Part shown: positions 1 through 5,328 of the stretch, piece after piece | How positions within the stretch are numbered: position 1 is the first letter of the stretch | Layout: every line of letters begins with the position of its first letter | Assembly: GCA_027314685.1 (NCBI GenBank) | Contig: DAHVAI010000280.1 | Span: 1-5,328, forward strand | Reading direction: 5' to 3' | Source: Nitrososphaerota archaeon | GTDB taxonomy: Archaea > Thermoproteota > Nitrososphaeria > Nitrososphaerales > CADDZS01 | Length of the DNA: 5,328 bases | The notes under the pieces: model-generated | What the model was told of the DNA's origin: nothing | Seen by the model: the letters and a program-made list of their open reading frames with translations, nothing else | The model's database searches: none | Program-made: the position numbers and the translations under genes

Positions 1-2
1 GC

Positions 3-173
3 AGGCCGGTCTCAACCGAAATCGAAATTGAGCAGCTTCCACTAATCAGCACGATTGCAGGTTTCATGGATGTTTTGCGAGTCTATACTTCAGAAAAGAA
101 CAGGAACAAGGTGCAGAAGGCAATCGATTCCGTGTTTTCAAGAGAAGGCTACGAAACCAAAGTTTCGATGTGA
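3..173 (+). CDS. C-terminal end of an unrecognised protein (partial)
   Basis: This frame is open from the left edge and ends at a TGA at 171-173, giving 56 residues. The other two forward frames hit stops within about the first 45 bases. The peptide starts RPVSTEIEIEQLPLIS and ends with a lysine- and arginine-rich, helix-like stretch (SEKNRNKVQKAIDSVFSREG) followed by a short tail ETKVSM. It reads like a normal soluble cytosolic protein end; there is no membrane segment and no motif I recognise. It converges with the small minus-strand gene to its right, with only three bases between the two stop codons, so the transcripts probably overlap at their 3' ends. The start and most of the gene lie outside the window, so no function is proposed. 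Confidence 0.6.
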   Translation, partial: RPVSTEIEIEQLPLISTIAGFMDVLRVYTSEKNRNKVQKAIDSVFSREGYETKVSM

Positions 174-176
174 ATA

Positions 177-440
177 TCAGAGCATCTCGACAAGCTTCTG
201 GAATACTTCATAGTCGTATCCAATGATCTCCTGAAAGCTTGATACAATCTCGCGCTGGTCTTCAGTACTCAATTTTTCATTGGAAGATCCGGCAAGGAGC
301 CCGATAAGAATCATAGCGTTCTGAGCTCGTTTCTCAGAACCGAGAATCTTCGCTAGTCTTTTGAAAAGGCGAGCATCTTGTCCATCCATGTATACAATGG
401 CTTTGCCAGGAAGCTCCGGCCTGCTCGAGATATCCAGCAA
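177..440 (-). CDS. small hypothetical protein, 87 aa
   Basis: I do not recognise this protein. It is read from a TTG at 438-440 to a TGA at 177-179. It has no signal peptide or clear membrane segment. After a short N-terminal part (LDISSRPELPGKAIVYMDG) it is mostly predicted helix: an arginine/lysine-rich helix (DARLFKRLAKILGSEKRAQN, about residues 22-41), a short hydrophobic stretch MILIGLLAG (about 43-51), then acidic amphipathic helices ending FQKLVEML. TTG is chosen because an in-frame TAG lies upstream with no ATG or GTG between, and because a TATA-like box sits about 29 bases before it, the spacing of leaderless archaeal transcripts. An ATG at residue 18 is an alternative and would give 70 aa. 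It follows the 101-aa gene by 33 bases on the same strand, so the two may act together. Size and helical character would suit a small regulator or an antitoxin-like partner, but nothing in the sequence proves it. Confidence 0.6.
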   Translation of the reverse strand: MLDISSRPELPGKAIVYMDGQDARLFKRLAKILGSEKRAQNAMILIGLLAGSSNEKLSTEDQREIVSSFQEIIGYDYEVFQKLVEML

Positions 441-464
441 GATGAAAATAGAAGTTCGAGGTAA

Positions 465-474
465 GATATATAGC
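465..474 (-). promoter_or_regulatory. TATA-like box ahead of the 87-aa gene
   Basis: Read on the minus strand the sequence is GCTATATATC, close to the archaeal TATA box. Its centre lies about 29 bases upstream of the TTG at 440, so the expected transcription start falls within a few bases of that codon, as in leaderless archaeal genes. Its 5' edge touches the TAG stop of the upstream 101-aa gene. This suggests the second small gene can be transcribed alone as well as from the upstream gene's promoter. No purine-rich BRE is obvious before it. Confidence 0.4.
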
Positions 475-779
475 TAGTGGGTTGTAGCGACGGCATCATT
501 AGCGGCTCTAAAAAGGGAGATAATTTCATCGAGCGATTTTCCTTCAAATTCAACGCCTACATCTTTCGCAAGTGCCTTGGATATTCTTGCCTCGACAACT
601 GACTCTCCATTTCCAAACATCTTTGTTAGAGCAATCCTGAGAATGCCGATGTCCTCTGCGAGTCGTTCAAAGTTTACAGAGTGTTCTTGTTCTAGGATCG
701 CAACGATTGCTTCAAGAGATCTTTGCGGTGCGAAATGAGCTAGGCTCGATAAGACAGCCTTTTTCATAAGCCTATTCAT
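474..779 (-). CDS. small hypothetical helical protein, 101 aa, possibly NitrOD5-like
   Basis: This small soluble protein ends at a TAG at 474-476. I place the start at the ATG at 777-779 (MNRLMKKAVLSS), which has a GGAG on the minus strand at 793-790, a 10-base spacer. The frame stays open to a TTG at 839, giving 121 aa, but the extra 20 residues are polar and unremarkable. The protein looks all-helical. Its middle and C-terminal part contains ALTKMFGNGESVVEARISKAL (about residues 49-69), followed by GVEFEGKSLDEIISLFR. The pattern 'FG.G...(I/V)E..I...L' recalls the small archaeal NitrOD5-type output domains found in thaumarchaeal signalling proteins, but this is recalled resemblance only. It has no transmembrane segment, zinc-binding cysteine set or catalytic motif. 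It is first in a two-gene minus-strand cassette and diverges from the AbrB-type gene across a 265-base gap. Confidence 0.6.
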   Translation of the reverse strand: MNRLMKKAVLSSLAHFAPQRSLEAIVAILEQEHSVNFERLAEDIGILRIALTKMFGNGESVVEARISKALAKDVGVEFEGKSLDEIISLFRAANDAVATTH

Positions 780-1044
780 ATGTGAGGTACTCCACTTGAT
801 TACGCTATTACTTTCTTCTGTAGTGGATCCGATCTGCAACCAATATCCCCGCTGATGTTATCTTTGCAAAAAAATCATTGTGATAGCGAGAGAAAAGCCA
901 TTGTGGATTCAGAATCTATGTTGGTAATCGGCCAACTTCCATTATCACGAGAATAGGCTGGAAATTGACCATGTACATAGAAGGAATCCAACTGGACGAA
1001 ATTGCAAAGATTTCAATACGTGTTAGATACGCCCATTTAGAATC
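780..1044. other. divergent intergenic region with short palindromes
   Basis: This gap lies between the minus-strand small-gene cassette and the plus-strand AbrB-type gene. If the 101-aa protein instead starts at the TTG at 839, the gap shrinks to 840-1044. Reading frames across it are short and not protein-like. It contains a run of seven A at 868-874, a perfect palindrome at 906-916, and a GTTGG/CCAAC inverted repeat at 920-936. Promoters for both directions must lie here, but I see no strong TATA box facing either gene. It could carry operators for the adjacent AbrB protein. Confidence 0.4.
906..936. repeat. two adjacent short inverted repeats, candidate operator
   Basis: The first is GATTC-A-GAATC at 906-916, a perfect 11-base palindrome with a single central base. 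The second is GTTGG at 920-924 paired with CCAAC at 932-936 around a 7-base loop. Their centres are about 17 bases apart. They lie roughly 110-140 bases upstream of the AbrB-type gene and on the far side face the small-gene cassette. Short palindromes arise often by chance, so an operator role is inference. Confidence 0.3.
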
Positions 1045-1209
1045 ATGGAGAAACACATCAGAGTTACTACCCAAGGCCGGCTCACCATTCCAAAGCAGAT
1101 CAGAGACATGTTCGGGATAAAAGATGGGCAGCACTTACTGATGGAGACAGATTCCGCAAAGAAGGAAATCATACTTGTACTTCAGCCCACGATTTCCGAT
1201 TACAGGTAG
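1045..1209 (+). CDS. AbrB/SpoVT-type (MazE-like) DNA-binding protein, 54 aa
   Basis: This is a short but clear swapped-hairpin AbrB-family DNA-binding domain. ATG at 1045-1047, TAG at 1207-1209; an in-frame TAG at 1024-1026 rules out a much longer protein. The family signature runs through most of it: VTTQGRLTIPKQIRDMFGIK (residues 7-26), with the T-x-x-G-R-x-T-I-P core and the I-R pair (residues 19-20), followed by the usual K-D-G turn (27-29), then the strands LLMET and KEIILVL. Proteins of this fold dimerise and bind DNA through the two interleaved N-terminal hairpins. They act as stand-alone transcription regulators or as antitoxins. Only an eight-residue tail (QPTISDYR) follows the domain, and no toxin gene lies beside it: the next gene, 62 bases downstream on the same strand, is an aminotransferase. 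A stand-alone regulator is therefore the better guess. I see no convincing TATA box or Shine-Dalgarno sequence just before it. Confidence 0.85.
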   Translation: MEKHIRVTTQGRLTIPKQIRDMFGIKDGQHLLMETDSAKKEIILVLQPTISDYR

Positions 1210-1224
1210 CGCTCCTGAATCGGA

Positions 1225-1234
1225 GAAATTAAAT
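1225..1234 (+). promoter_or_regulatory. weak TATA-like element ahead of the aminotransferase
   Basis: The AT-rich stretch GAAATTAAAT follows a GGAG-containing run and is the best TATA candidate in the 62-base gap. Its centre would place transcription start near 1256, leaving a leader of about 16 bases before the TTG at 1272. The match to the archaeal TATA consensus is only fair, and the gene could instead be read through from the AbrB-type gene. Confidence 0.25.
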
Positions 1235-1271
1235 GCATTGACTTCTTTGTTCATGTGGATAGATAATCACA

Positions 1272-1282
1272 TTGGAATCCAA
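1272..1282. repeat. perfect palindrome covering the aminotransferase start codon
   Basis: TTGGA-A-TCCAA is an 11-base perfect palindrome with a single central base. Its first three bases are the TTG start codon. Nine of its bases (GGAATCCAA) recur at 983-991, upstream of the AbrB-type gene. A regulator bound here would block initiation, but the match could also be chance. Confidence 0.3.
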
Positions 1283-2450
1283 GCTTAGTCCCAGACGCTC
1301 GGCTCGATCTGAGACTCTAGGTCTCTCGGGGATACGCGTGATCTTCGAGAAGGTTGCAAAGATCCCTGATGCCATCCGCTTGGAGTTTGGCGAGCCAGAT
1401 TTTGACACTCCCACAAACATAAAGGCCGCTGCCATCGAAGCTATTAGAAACGGGAAGACAAAATATTCTTCGAGTGCTGGTATTCCGGAACTGCGCAAAG
1501 CTATAGCTTCCAAGTTCAAAAGCGACAACAGCATAGAGTATGAACCATTGAAGGAGATCATTGTCACTGCGGGAGCCACTGCTGGCATCAACCAAGCTCT
1601 TCTCGCGACAGTGGATGTCGGCGATGAAGTCTTGGTTCCAGATCCAGGGTGGGCGACTTATGTTCATGCAGTCAACATCACTGGAGCAAAACCGGTGCTT
1701 TACGCTTTGCACGAACGGACAGCGTATGCCGTAGAAATTGAAAATTTGAAGAAACTCGTGACCCGAAGGACTAGGGCGCTTCTCATAAACACGCCGAGCA
1801 ATCCAATGGGGTCGAGTCTCACTCGAAGGAACATTGAGGATATCGCCGAGTTTGCAATGGAGCACAATCTTATTGTGTTATCAGACGAAGTTTATGAAAA
1901 GTTCCTCTACGAAGACAATTCAGGAAACGCGCATATCAGTATAGCCAGCATAAGTGGAATGAAGGATCGCGTCGTCACAATCAATGCCTTTTCAAAGACC
2001 TATGCTATGACAGGCTGGAGAATTGGCTACGTCGGAGCTCCAGAACCAATTGTTGCTGCCATGACAAAGATCAATGCCGCCACCAGTTCATGCGTTTCCA
2101 CAATAAACCAGTATGCAGGATTGGAGGCCCTTAATGGTCCCCAGGATTCGGTCTCGAAGATGATATCCGCTTTCTCGGAAAGAAGACAGGTCTTGGTCAA
2201 CGGACTGCGGGAATTTCACGGATTCAAATGCGCGATGCCAAGCGGAGCGTTCTATGCATTTCCAAACATTACAGGAACTGGACTTGCTTCAGAGAAGCTG
2301 GCGATGAAGATAGTCGACGAGGCGCACGTGGCTGTCGTCCCAGGTTCAGCATTTGGCAACCAGGGTGAAGGATATCTCAGACTTGCCTATGCAAACTCTG
2401 TCGAGAATATACGCGAAGCACTTACCAGGATGAGAAAGATTTTGGGTTAA
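1272..2450 (+). CDS. PLP-dependent class I/II aminotransferase (aspartate aminotransferase family)
   Basis: This 392-aa cytosolic fold-type I enzyme moves an amino group between an amino acid and a 2-oxo acid. Its length is normal and all the key elements are present: the N-terminal substrate segment GEPDFDTP (residues 40-47), the cofactor phosphate loop around TAGATAG (99-105), the aromatic residue over the PLP ring in DPGWATY (W127), the Asn in NTPSNPMG (N177), the Asp and Tyr in SDEVY (D205, Y208), the PLP lysine in FSKTYAMTGWRIGY (K242, with R250), and the carboxylate-binding arginine in GYLRLAYA (R370). The TTG start is the only usable one: an in-frame TAG lies at 1260-1262, and the conserved 'LSPRRS' family start follows at residue 5. 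Substrate cannot be read from sequence; aspartate/2-oxoglutarate is the family default, but alanine, aromatic or prephenate substrates are possible. It runs tail to tail with pmbA, sharing a TTAA at the stops. The preceding AbrB-type gene may regulate it. Confidence 0.92.
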   Translation: MESKLSPRRSARSETLGLSGIRVIFEKVAKIPDAIRLEFGEPDFDTPTNIKAAAIEAIRNGKTKYSSSAGIPELRKAIASKFKSDNSIEYEPLKEIIVTAGATAGINQALLATVDVGDEVLVPDPGWATYVHAVNITGAKPVLYALHERTAYAVEIENLKKLVTRRTRALLINTPSNPMGSSLTRRNIEDIAEFAMEHNLIVLSDEVYEKFLYEDNSGNAHISIASISGMKDRVVTINAFSKTYAMTGWRIGYVGAPEPIVAAMTKINAATSSCVSTINQYAGLEALNGPQDSVSKMISAFSERRQVLVNGLREFHGFKCAMPSGAFYAFPNITGTGLASEKLAMKIVDEAHVAVVPGSAFGNQGEGYLRLAYANSVENIREALTRMRKILG

Positions 2451-3784
2451 CTTCCTGTAGCTCTTGTAATGTGCACGCCAGCAACCTTCATCGCGGGTGC
2501 GTAGGTGGGTGTGCTTACCTCCCACCAGCGTATCCATTCTCTTTCCTTGGATATCGATTTGATATTCTGCAGTTGCCGAGGTATCGAATCACTGACGCGC
2601 AGACCCGCAATAGGTTCACTGATCTCCCCACTCTGAATTCGGAATGCGGCGTCTCTAGGGACGGTCGAATACTCCCCGGTTCTCATGTTCTGATATCGCG
2701 TATACCAGTTGTTGGTTATCAAGAGACCGTTATCTGTTTCCTTCACTATCTCCTCCAATGAGGAATCACCGCGACTGAAGACGATTGTCGACGGTCTTGG
2801 TGCTATAATGCCTGCGCTCCCCGTGCTCTTTTTTCCAAATTTTTTTGCAGTCGTGCTGTTATGAAGCATCTCGGTGAACTTACCGTTTATCACAATCTCG
2901 TTCGTTCTCGTAGGTATTCCCTCGTCGTCGAAGATCCTTCCGCCCAGACCCCCCTCATAGACCCCATAATCCTCGATAGTTAGATTTGTCACGGCGACTT
3001 CCTGACCCAGCTTGTCTGCAAGAAACGAGTTTCCGGATTCAATCGAAAAGGCAGATGCGTTGGAGGCGACAGGTAGTATGTTGGCAACAACAGTAGGTGA
3101 GAAGATCACGTCATAGTTTCCATCCGGCATCGTCTTTGGGTTGAGAGATCTTTTGGCATCATCTCCGGCCTTCCTACCAGCGCGTTCATGATCGAAGCCA
3201 GAAATGTAAGAAGAGCAAGACAACCCCTGTCCAGAAGCATTGTCATCGGCAAAAGCCCTAACATTGAGGAGAACCTGTGTTTGCCTGTCCTTGCCACTAG
3301 CTTCACCCGAGGTAACGATTGTCACTTCAGTGGACTCTGTATTCAAGGATCCGCTGACTCTCTTCGCGCCAGCGCTGATTCCTTGGTCGATTGTCTGCTT
3401 CACGTAGCTTACAAGTTCCGCATCGGCTACCTTTGGATCATAGTTTGCGTGTCCGCTGTATCGAAACGGTCCAGCTGGGAGAGGCACGTAGTCATTGCTT
3501 GGAGGAAGGGCGTCGCAGGATTTCACGAGGTTTGATATAAATTTCTCAATCCCCTCCGTGGTCGGATTGTACGTAGCGCCGATCATCCTCTTCCCACCCT
3601 TCGAAATGTAGATTTCGAGTGTTAGGTTCCGGACGTTGTTCACGAGCGTGATTATGTTGTTTGCAAACCTCACTTGAGAGTCGTCGGAGTCTGCACAAAT
3701 TACTGATACATCATTGCAGCCCGCCTTCCTTGCGCAAGACTCTGCAGTCTTTGCTATTTCGTCGGTCGAGATCTCGCTTGCCAC
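2447..3784 (-). CDS. pmbA: PmbA/TldE, non-catalytic subunit of the TldD/TldE protease
   Basis: This 445-aa protein is the partner of TldD. In E. coli the TldD/TldE heterodimer degrades unfolded peptides and the antitoxin CcdA and matures microcin B17. The start is the GTG at 3784-3782, whose first base is the last base of the tldD TAG. The open frame continues upstream to an ATG at 3883, but that 33-residue stretch is cysteine- and arginine-rich and is only the other frame of the tldD 3' end. The N-terminal domain includes VRFANNIITLVNN (about 38-50). The C-terminal domain carries the family segment FDDEGIPTRTNEIVINGKF (285-303), the counterpart of YDDEGV in TldD. The position where TldD has HExxxH reads ASNASAFSIES (240-250), so there is no metal site, as expected for TldE. 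The end KVAGVHITRATGS matches the RNVRIGAR-type end of TldD. The gene is last in its operon, and its TAA overlaps the aminotransferase stop. Confidence 0.92.
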   Translation of the reverse strand: MASEISTDEIAKTAESCARKAGCNDVSVICADSDDSQVRFANNIITLVNNVRNLTLEIYISKGGKRMIGATYNPTTEGIEKFISNLVKSCDALPPSNDYVPLPAGPFRYSGHANYDPKVADAELVSYVKQTIDQGISAGAKRVSGSLNTESTEVTIVTSGEASGKDRQTQVLLNVRAFADDNASGQGLSCSSYISGFDHERAGRKAGDDAKRSLNPKTMPDGNYDVIFSPTVVANILPVASNASAFSIESGNSFLADKLGQEVAVTNLTIEDYGVYEGGLGGRIFDDEGIPTRTNEIVINGKFTEMLHNSTTAKKFGKKSTGSAGIIAPRPSTIVFSRGDSSLEEIVKETDNGLLITNNWYTRYQNMRTGEYSTVPRDAAFRIQSGEISEPIAGLRVSDSIPRQLQNIKSISKEREWIRWWEVSTPTYAPAMKVAGVHITRATGS

Positions 3785-5229
3785 TACCTTGCACCGATCC
3801 TCACGTTGCGGAGCCTGACATGTGGCGCACCGAAAAAGACAGGTGCGCCTTGCATAGGGTCTCCTTTTCCGCATGTGCCGCATGAATACTCCATGTCGTT
3901 ACCACGAGCGTCGATGCTTCCCCAGTATTTCGGAGTCGTGATTTCAAGGACGGGATCTTTGATCGCTTCGCCCAGCTTTCCATTGGCTATCAAATATGCT
4001 TCAAGACCCACGTAACGCTGGTTCAACCGTTTGTCGTCAATATTCCATTCCATAAAGCTCTTAATGTAGACACCGCGCTTTACCTCACTGAGCATTTCTT
4101 CAAACGTCCAATCACCTTGTTCAATGTAGGTGTTACCCATTCTTATGATGGGTTCACGATCAAATTGGACGGCACGTGATGAACCGTTGCTATTGACATT
4201 GAAGTAGCTTGCAGTAGCCCTATTCTGCAGGAATTCTGTGAACTTGCCTGCAGTGATCAGTCGCCTCTTCCGGGCTTTCACGCCTTCATCGTCGTAGAGA
4301 TAGAAACCCATAGAGTTTGGAATTGTAGGATCGTCGGAGACGAAAGCCTCTGGACTACCTATCTGCATTCCTAGCTTGTCAGGTTTAAGGAATGACTCGC
4401 CCGCTTGAGCGCCCTCTCGTCCCAGAATCCTGTCAGCTTCCCCGGGATGCCCGCAGGATTCGTGGGAGGTCAACCCGGCTACATTCGGTCCCAGAATGAA
4501 GTCAAGTTTCTCATCCTTTGGAGGTTTCCTTGATGCTTTGATTCCGGGTATCATTCCTCTAAGATGGGATGGAATATATCTTGTCAGATCTAGTTTCTCG
4601 ATAATCTCCCAGCCACCACTCCCTCCAAGGCCGGAGTAACCGGGAGGCACAGTCACCATAATCGGCTTTCCTCCGTACATGCAAACGATCATTCCAAGAT
4701 ACGAGACTCTTGGAACTCTGCTCTCTAGTCTCGATCCTTCAGAGTTGCAATAGTACTTTTCATCAATGTTGTACCAAAGGTAGAGGTTCCTGTTTGGGAA
4801 ATTGACATCAGCGATCGGCTTTGATAAAGAGCTGTCAATTTCTCTGAGAAAAGAAATCATGGACTCTACTGAAACATTTTCAAGCTTCTTTCTTTCTTCG
4901 ACTGACCATTTTTCCGAGTTGCTCTCTTCCAAAGAGAAACGGATTTTTTCACGCGTGACCGCAGAAGCAGCTTTAGCATTCTTCACAACCCGGTCGACCA
5001 GTTGTCTCACGCTTTCATGCGTCAGAATGTTTGTTGCTCCAAATCCCAGCACTCCTTGGTAGATCATCCTAATCCCAACGCCCTCGGCATCTGCTATTGC
5101 AGCGGGCTCCGGGTTTCCGTTTCGAGTAAAACAAGTTACGTCGCTAGTCTTCTGGTATCGTGCCTCAGAGTATTCGCATTGATACCGACCTGCCACCTCA
5201 AGAGCGTATTCTGCGATGTCCTGATTCAA
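3784..5229 (-). CDS. tldD: TldD, catalytic zinc metalloprotease subunit
   Basis: This 481-aa cytosolic protein is the catalytic half of the TldD/TldE peptidase and has the usual family length. The N-terminal domain shows the family pattern: a first helix DIAEYALEVAG, then FTRNG (residues 34-38) and GVGIRMIYQGVLGFGATN (50-67). A glycine-rich loop GLGGSGGWE lies at 200-208. The active-site helix is HESCGHPGEAD (256-266), with the HExxxH histidines H256 and H261 and glutamate E257. YDDEGV is at 312-317, and the C-terminal metal-ligand region is CGTCGKGD (450-457), where C450 or C453 would be the third ligand. The start is a TTG at 5229-5227, one base after the TAG of the preceding gene. It is the only usable start before the first conserved helix, and a GGGAGAG lies 12 bases upstream inside the previous gene. 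The 3' end overlaps pmbA. The cysteine inside the HExxxH motif (C259) is a minor oddity. Confidence 0.95.
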   Translation of the reverse strand: MNQDIAEYALEVAGRYQCEYSEARYQKTSDVTCFTRNGNPEPAAIADAEGVGIRMIYQGVLGFGATNILTHESVRQLVDRVVKNAKAASAVTREKIRFSLEESNSEKWSVEERKKLENVSVESMISFLREIDSSLSKPIADVNFPNRNLYLWYNIDEKYYCNSEGSRLESRVPRVSYLGMIVCMYGGKPIMVTVPPGYSGLGGSGGWEIIEKLDLTRYIPSHLRGMIPGIKASRKPPKDEKLDFILGPNVAGLTSHESCGHPGEADRILGREGAQAGESFLKPDKLGMQIGSPEAFVSDDPTIPNSMGFYLYDDEGVKARKRRLITAGKFTEFLQNRATASYFNVNSNGSSRAVQFDREPIIRMGNTYIEQGDWTFEEMLSEVKRGVYIKSFMEWNIDDKRLNQRYVGLEAYLIANGKLGEAIKDPVLEITTPKYWGSIDARGNDMEYSCGTCGKGDPMQGAPVFFGAPHVRLRNVRIGAR

Positions 5230-5230
5230 G

Positions 5231-5328
5231 CTAAACTGGAACTCTCCCTGTAGTGGGGTATTTGGTCATTTCCTTAATTTCTAACTCCAGTTTCAGTTTT
5301 TCGGATATCAGTTGATGAAACAGACAAT
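5231..5328 (-). CDS. C-terminal end of an unrecognised gene upstream of tldD (partial)
   Basis: On the minus strand one frame is open from the right edge to a TAG at 5233-5231, giving 31 residues. They include HQLISEKLKLELEIKEM, a charged amphipathic helix, and end TKYPTTGRVPV. The other two minus frames meet stops within 60 bases. The TAG is followed after a single base by the TTG of tldD, and the GGGAGAG that may serve tldD lies inside this reading frame. Both points suggest a real gene in one operon with tldD and pmbA, with tldD probably translated by coupling. The fragment is too short to identify, and the call depends mainly on spacing and peptide character. Confidence 0.5.
   Translation of the reverse strand, partial: CLFHQLISEKLKLELEIKEMTKYPTTGRVPV
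5242..5248 (-). promoter_or_regulatory. possible ribosome binding site for tldD
   Basis: GGGAGAG on the minus strand lies 12 bases before the TTG at 5229, inside the end of the upstream gene. The spacing is longer than typical, but no better site exists, and the site supports choosing the TTG as start. Confidence 0.35.

Noticed and set aside
780..839. 20-residue N-terminal extension of the 101-aa protein from a TTG
   Set aside because: The added residues are polar and unstructured, while the ATG at 779 has a GGAG upstream. The extension remains possible, but the shorter form is preferred.
971..1120. Plus-strand frame beginning MYIEGIQLDEIAKIS before the AbrB-type gene
   Set aside because: It runs out of frame through the AbrB coding sequence and ends in low-quality peptide. 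The AbrB frame has a clear family signature.
916..1134. Minus-strand frame of 72 aa across the intergenic gap and the AbrB-type gene
   Set aside because: It is antisense to the AbrB domain, its peptide is not protein-like and it has no good ribosome site.
1211..1225. CTCC-TGAATC-GGAG hairpin after the AbrB-type gene as a terminator
   Set aside because: The stem is only four pairs and no T-run follows, so it does not support a terminator call.
1317..1865. Long open frame (182 aa) antisense to the aminotransferase
   Set aside because: It lies wholly inside a confidently identified enzyme gene. Its peptide is rich in Cys, Ser and Arg and has no recognisable domain. It is a frame shadow.
3188..3535. 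Plus-strand frame of 115 aa inside pmbA
   Set aside because: It is antisense to a well-supported gene and has no domain or start signal.
3785..3883. 33-residue N-terminal extension of PmbA from an ATG at 3883
   Set aside because: It overlaps the conserved cysteine-containing end of tldD in another frame and is an arginine/cysteine-rich, non-family peptide. The GTG at 3784 begins the expected first helix.
1..5328. CRISPR array, tRNA, rRNA, insertion sequence or prophage features
   Set aside because: I saw no regularly spaced repeats, no tRNA-like T-arm or acceptor pairing, no transposase motif and no terminal inverted repeats.

Overview
The window looks archaeal. It has compact gene spacing, several non-ATG starts (TTG for tldD, the aminotransferase and one small ORF; GTG for pmbA), a TATA-like box at leaderless distance from a start codon, and tldD/pmbA proteins of a style I associate with archaea. 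Base composition is moderate. The organism assignment rests on general features and protein resemblance, not on a marker gene. A Nitrososphaerota/Bathyarchaeota-type lineage is my guess only.

Layout from left to right. (1) Positions 3-173 (+) hold the C-terminal end of an unrecognised gene. (2) Convergent with it, on the minus strand, is a two-gene cassette of small, probably helical proteins: a 101-aa protein (474-779) followed by an 87-aa protein (177-440). The second gene has its own TATA-like box overlapping the stop codon of the first. (3) Positions 780-1044 are a divergent intergenic region with two short palindromes and no convincing gene. (4) Positions 1045-1209 (+) encode a 54-aa AbrB/SpoVT-type DNA-binding protein. 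(5) Positions 1272-2450 (+) encode a complete PLP-dependent class I/II aminotransferase. (6) Positions 5328-2447, all on the minus strand, form one operon: the C-terminus of an unrecognised gene, then tldD, then pmbA (tldE).

How the genes fit together. tldD and pmbA encode the two subunits of the TldD/TldE metalloprotease. TldD carries the HExxxH site and a C-terminal cysteine motif. PmbA has the same fold but has lost the metal site. The genes are tightly coupled: tldD starts one base after the stop of the upstream gene, and the pmbA GTG shares a base with the tldD TAG. The aminotransferase meets pmbA tail to tail, with both stop codons inside one TTAA. The small AbrB protein lies just upstream of the aminotransferase in the same direction and could regulate it or itself, but this is inference. 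No CRISPR, tRNA, rRNA, insertion sequence or phage signature was seen. The least explained part is the pair of small minus-strand genes at 177-779.
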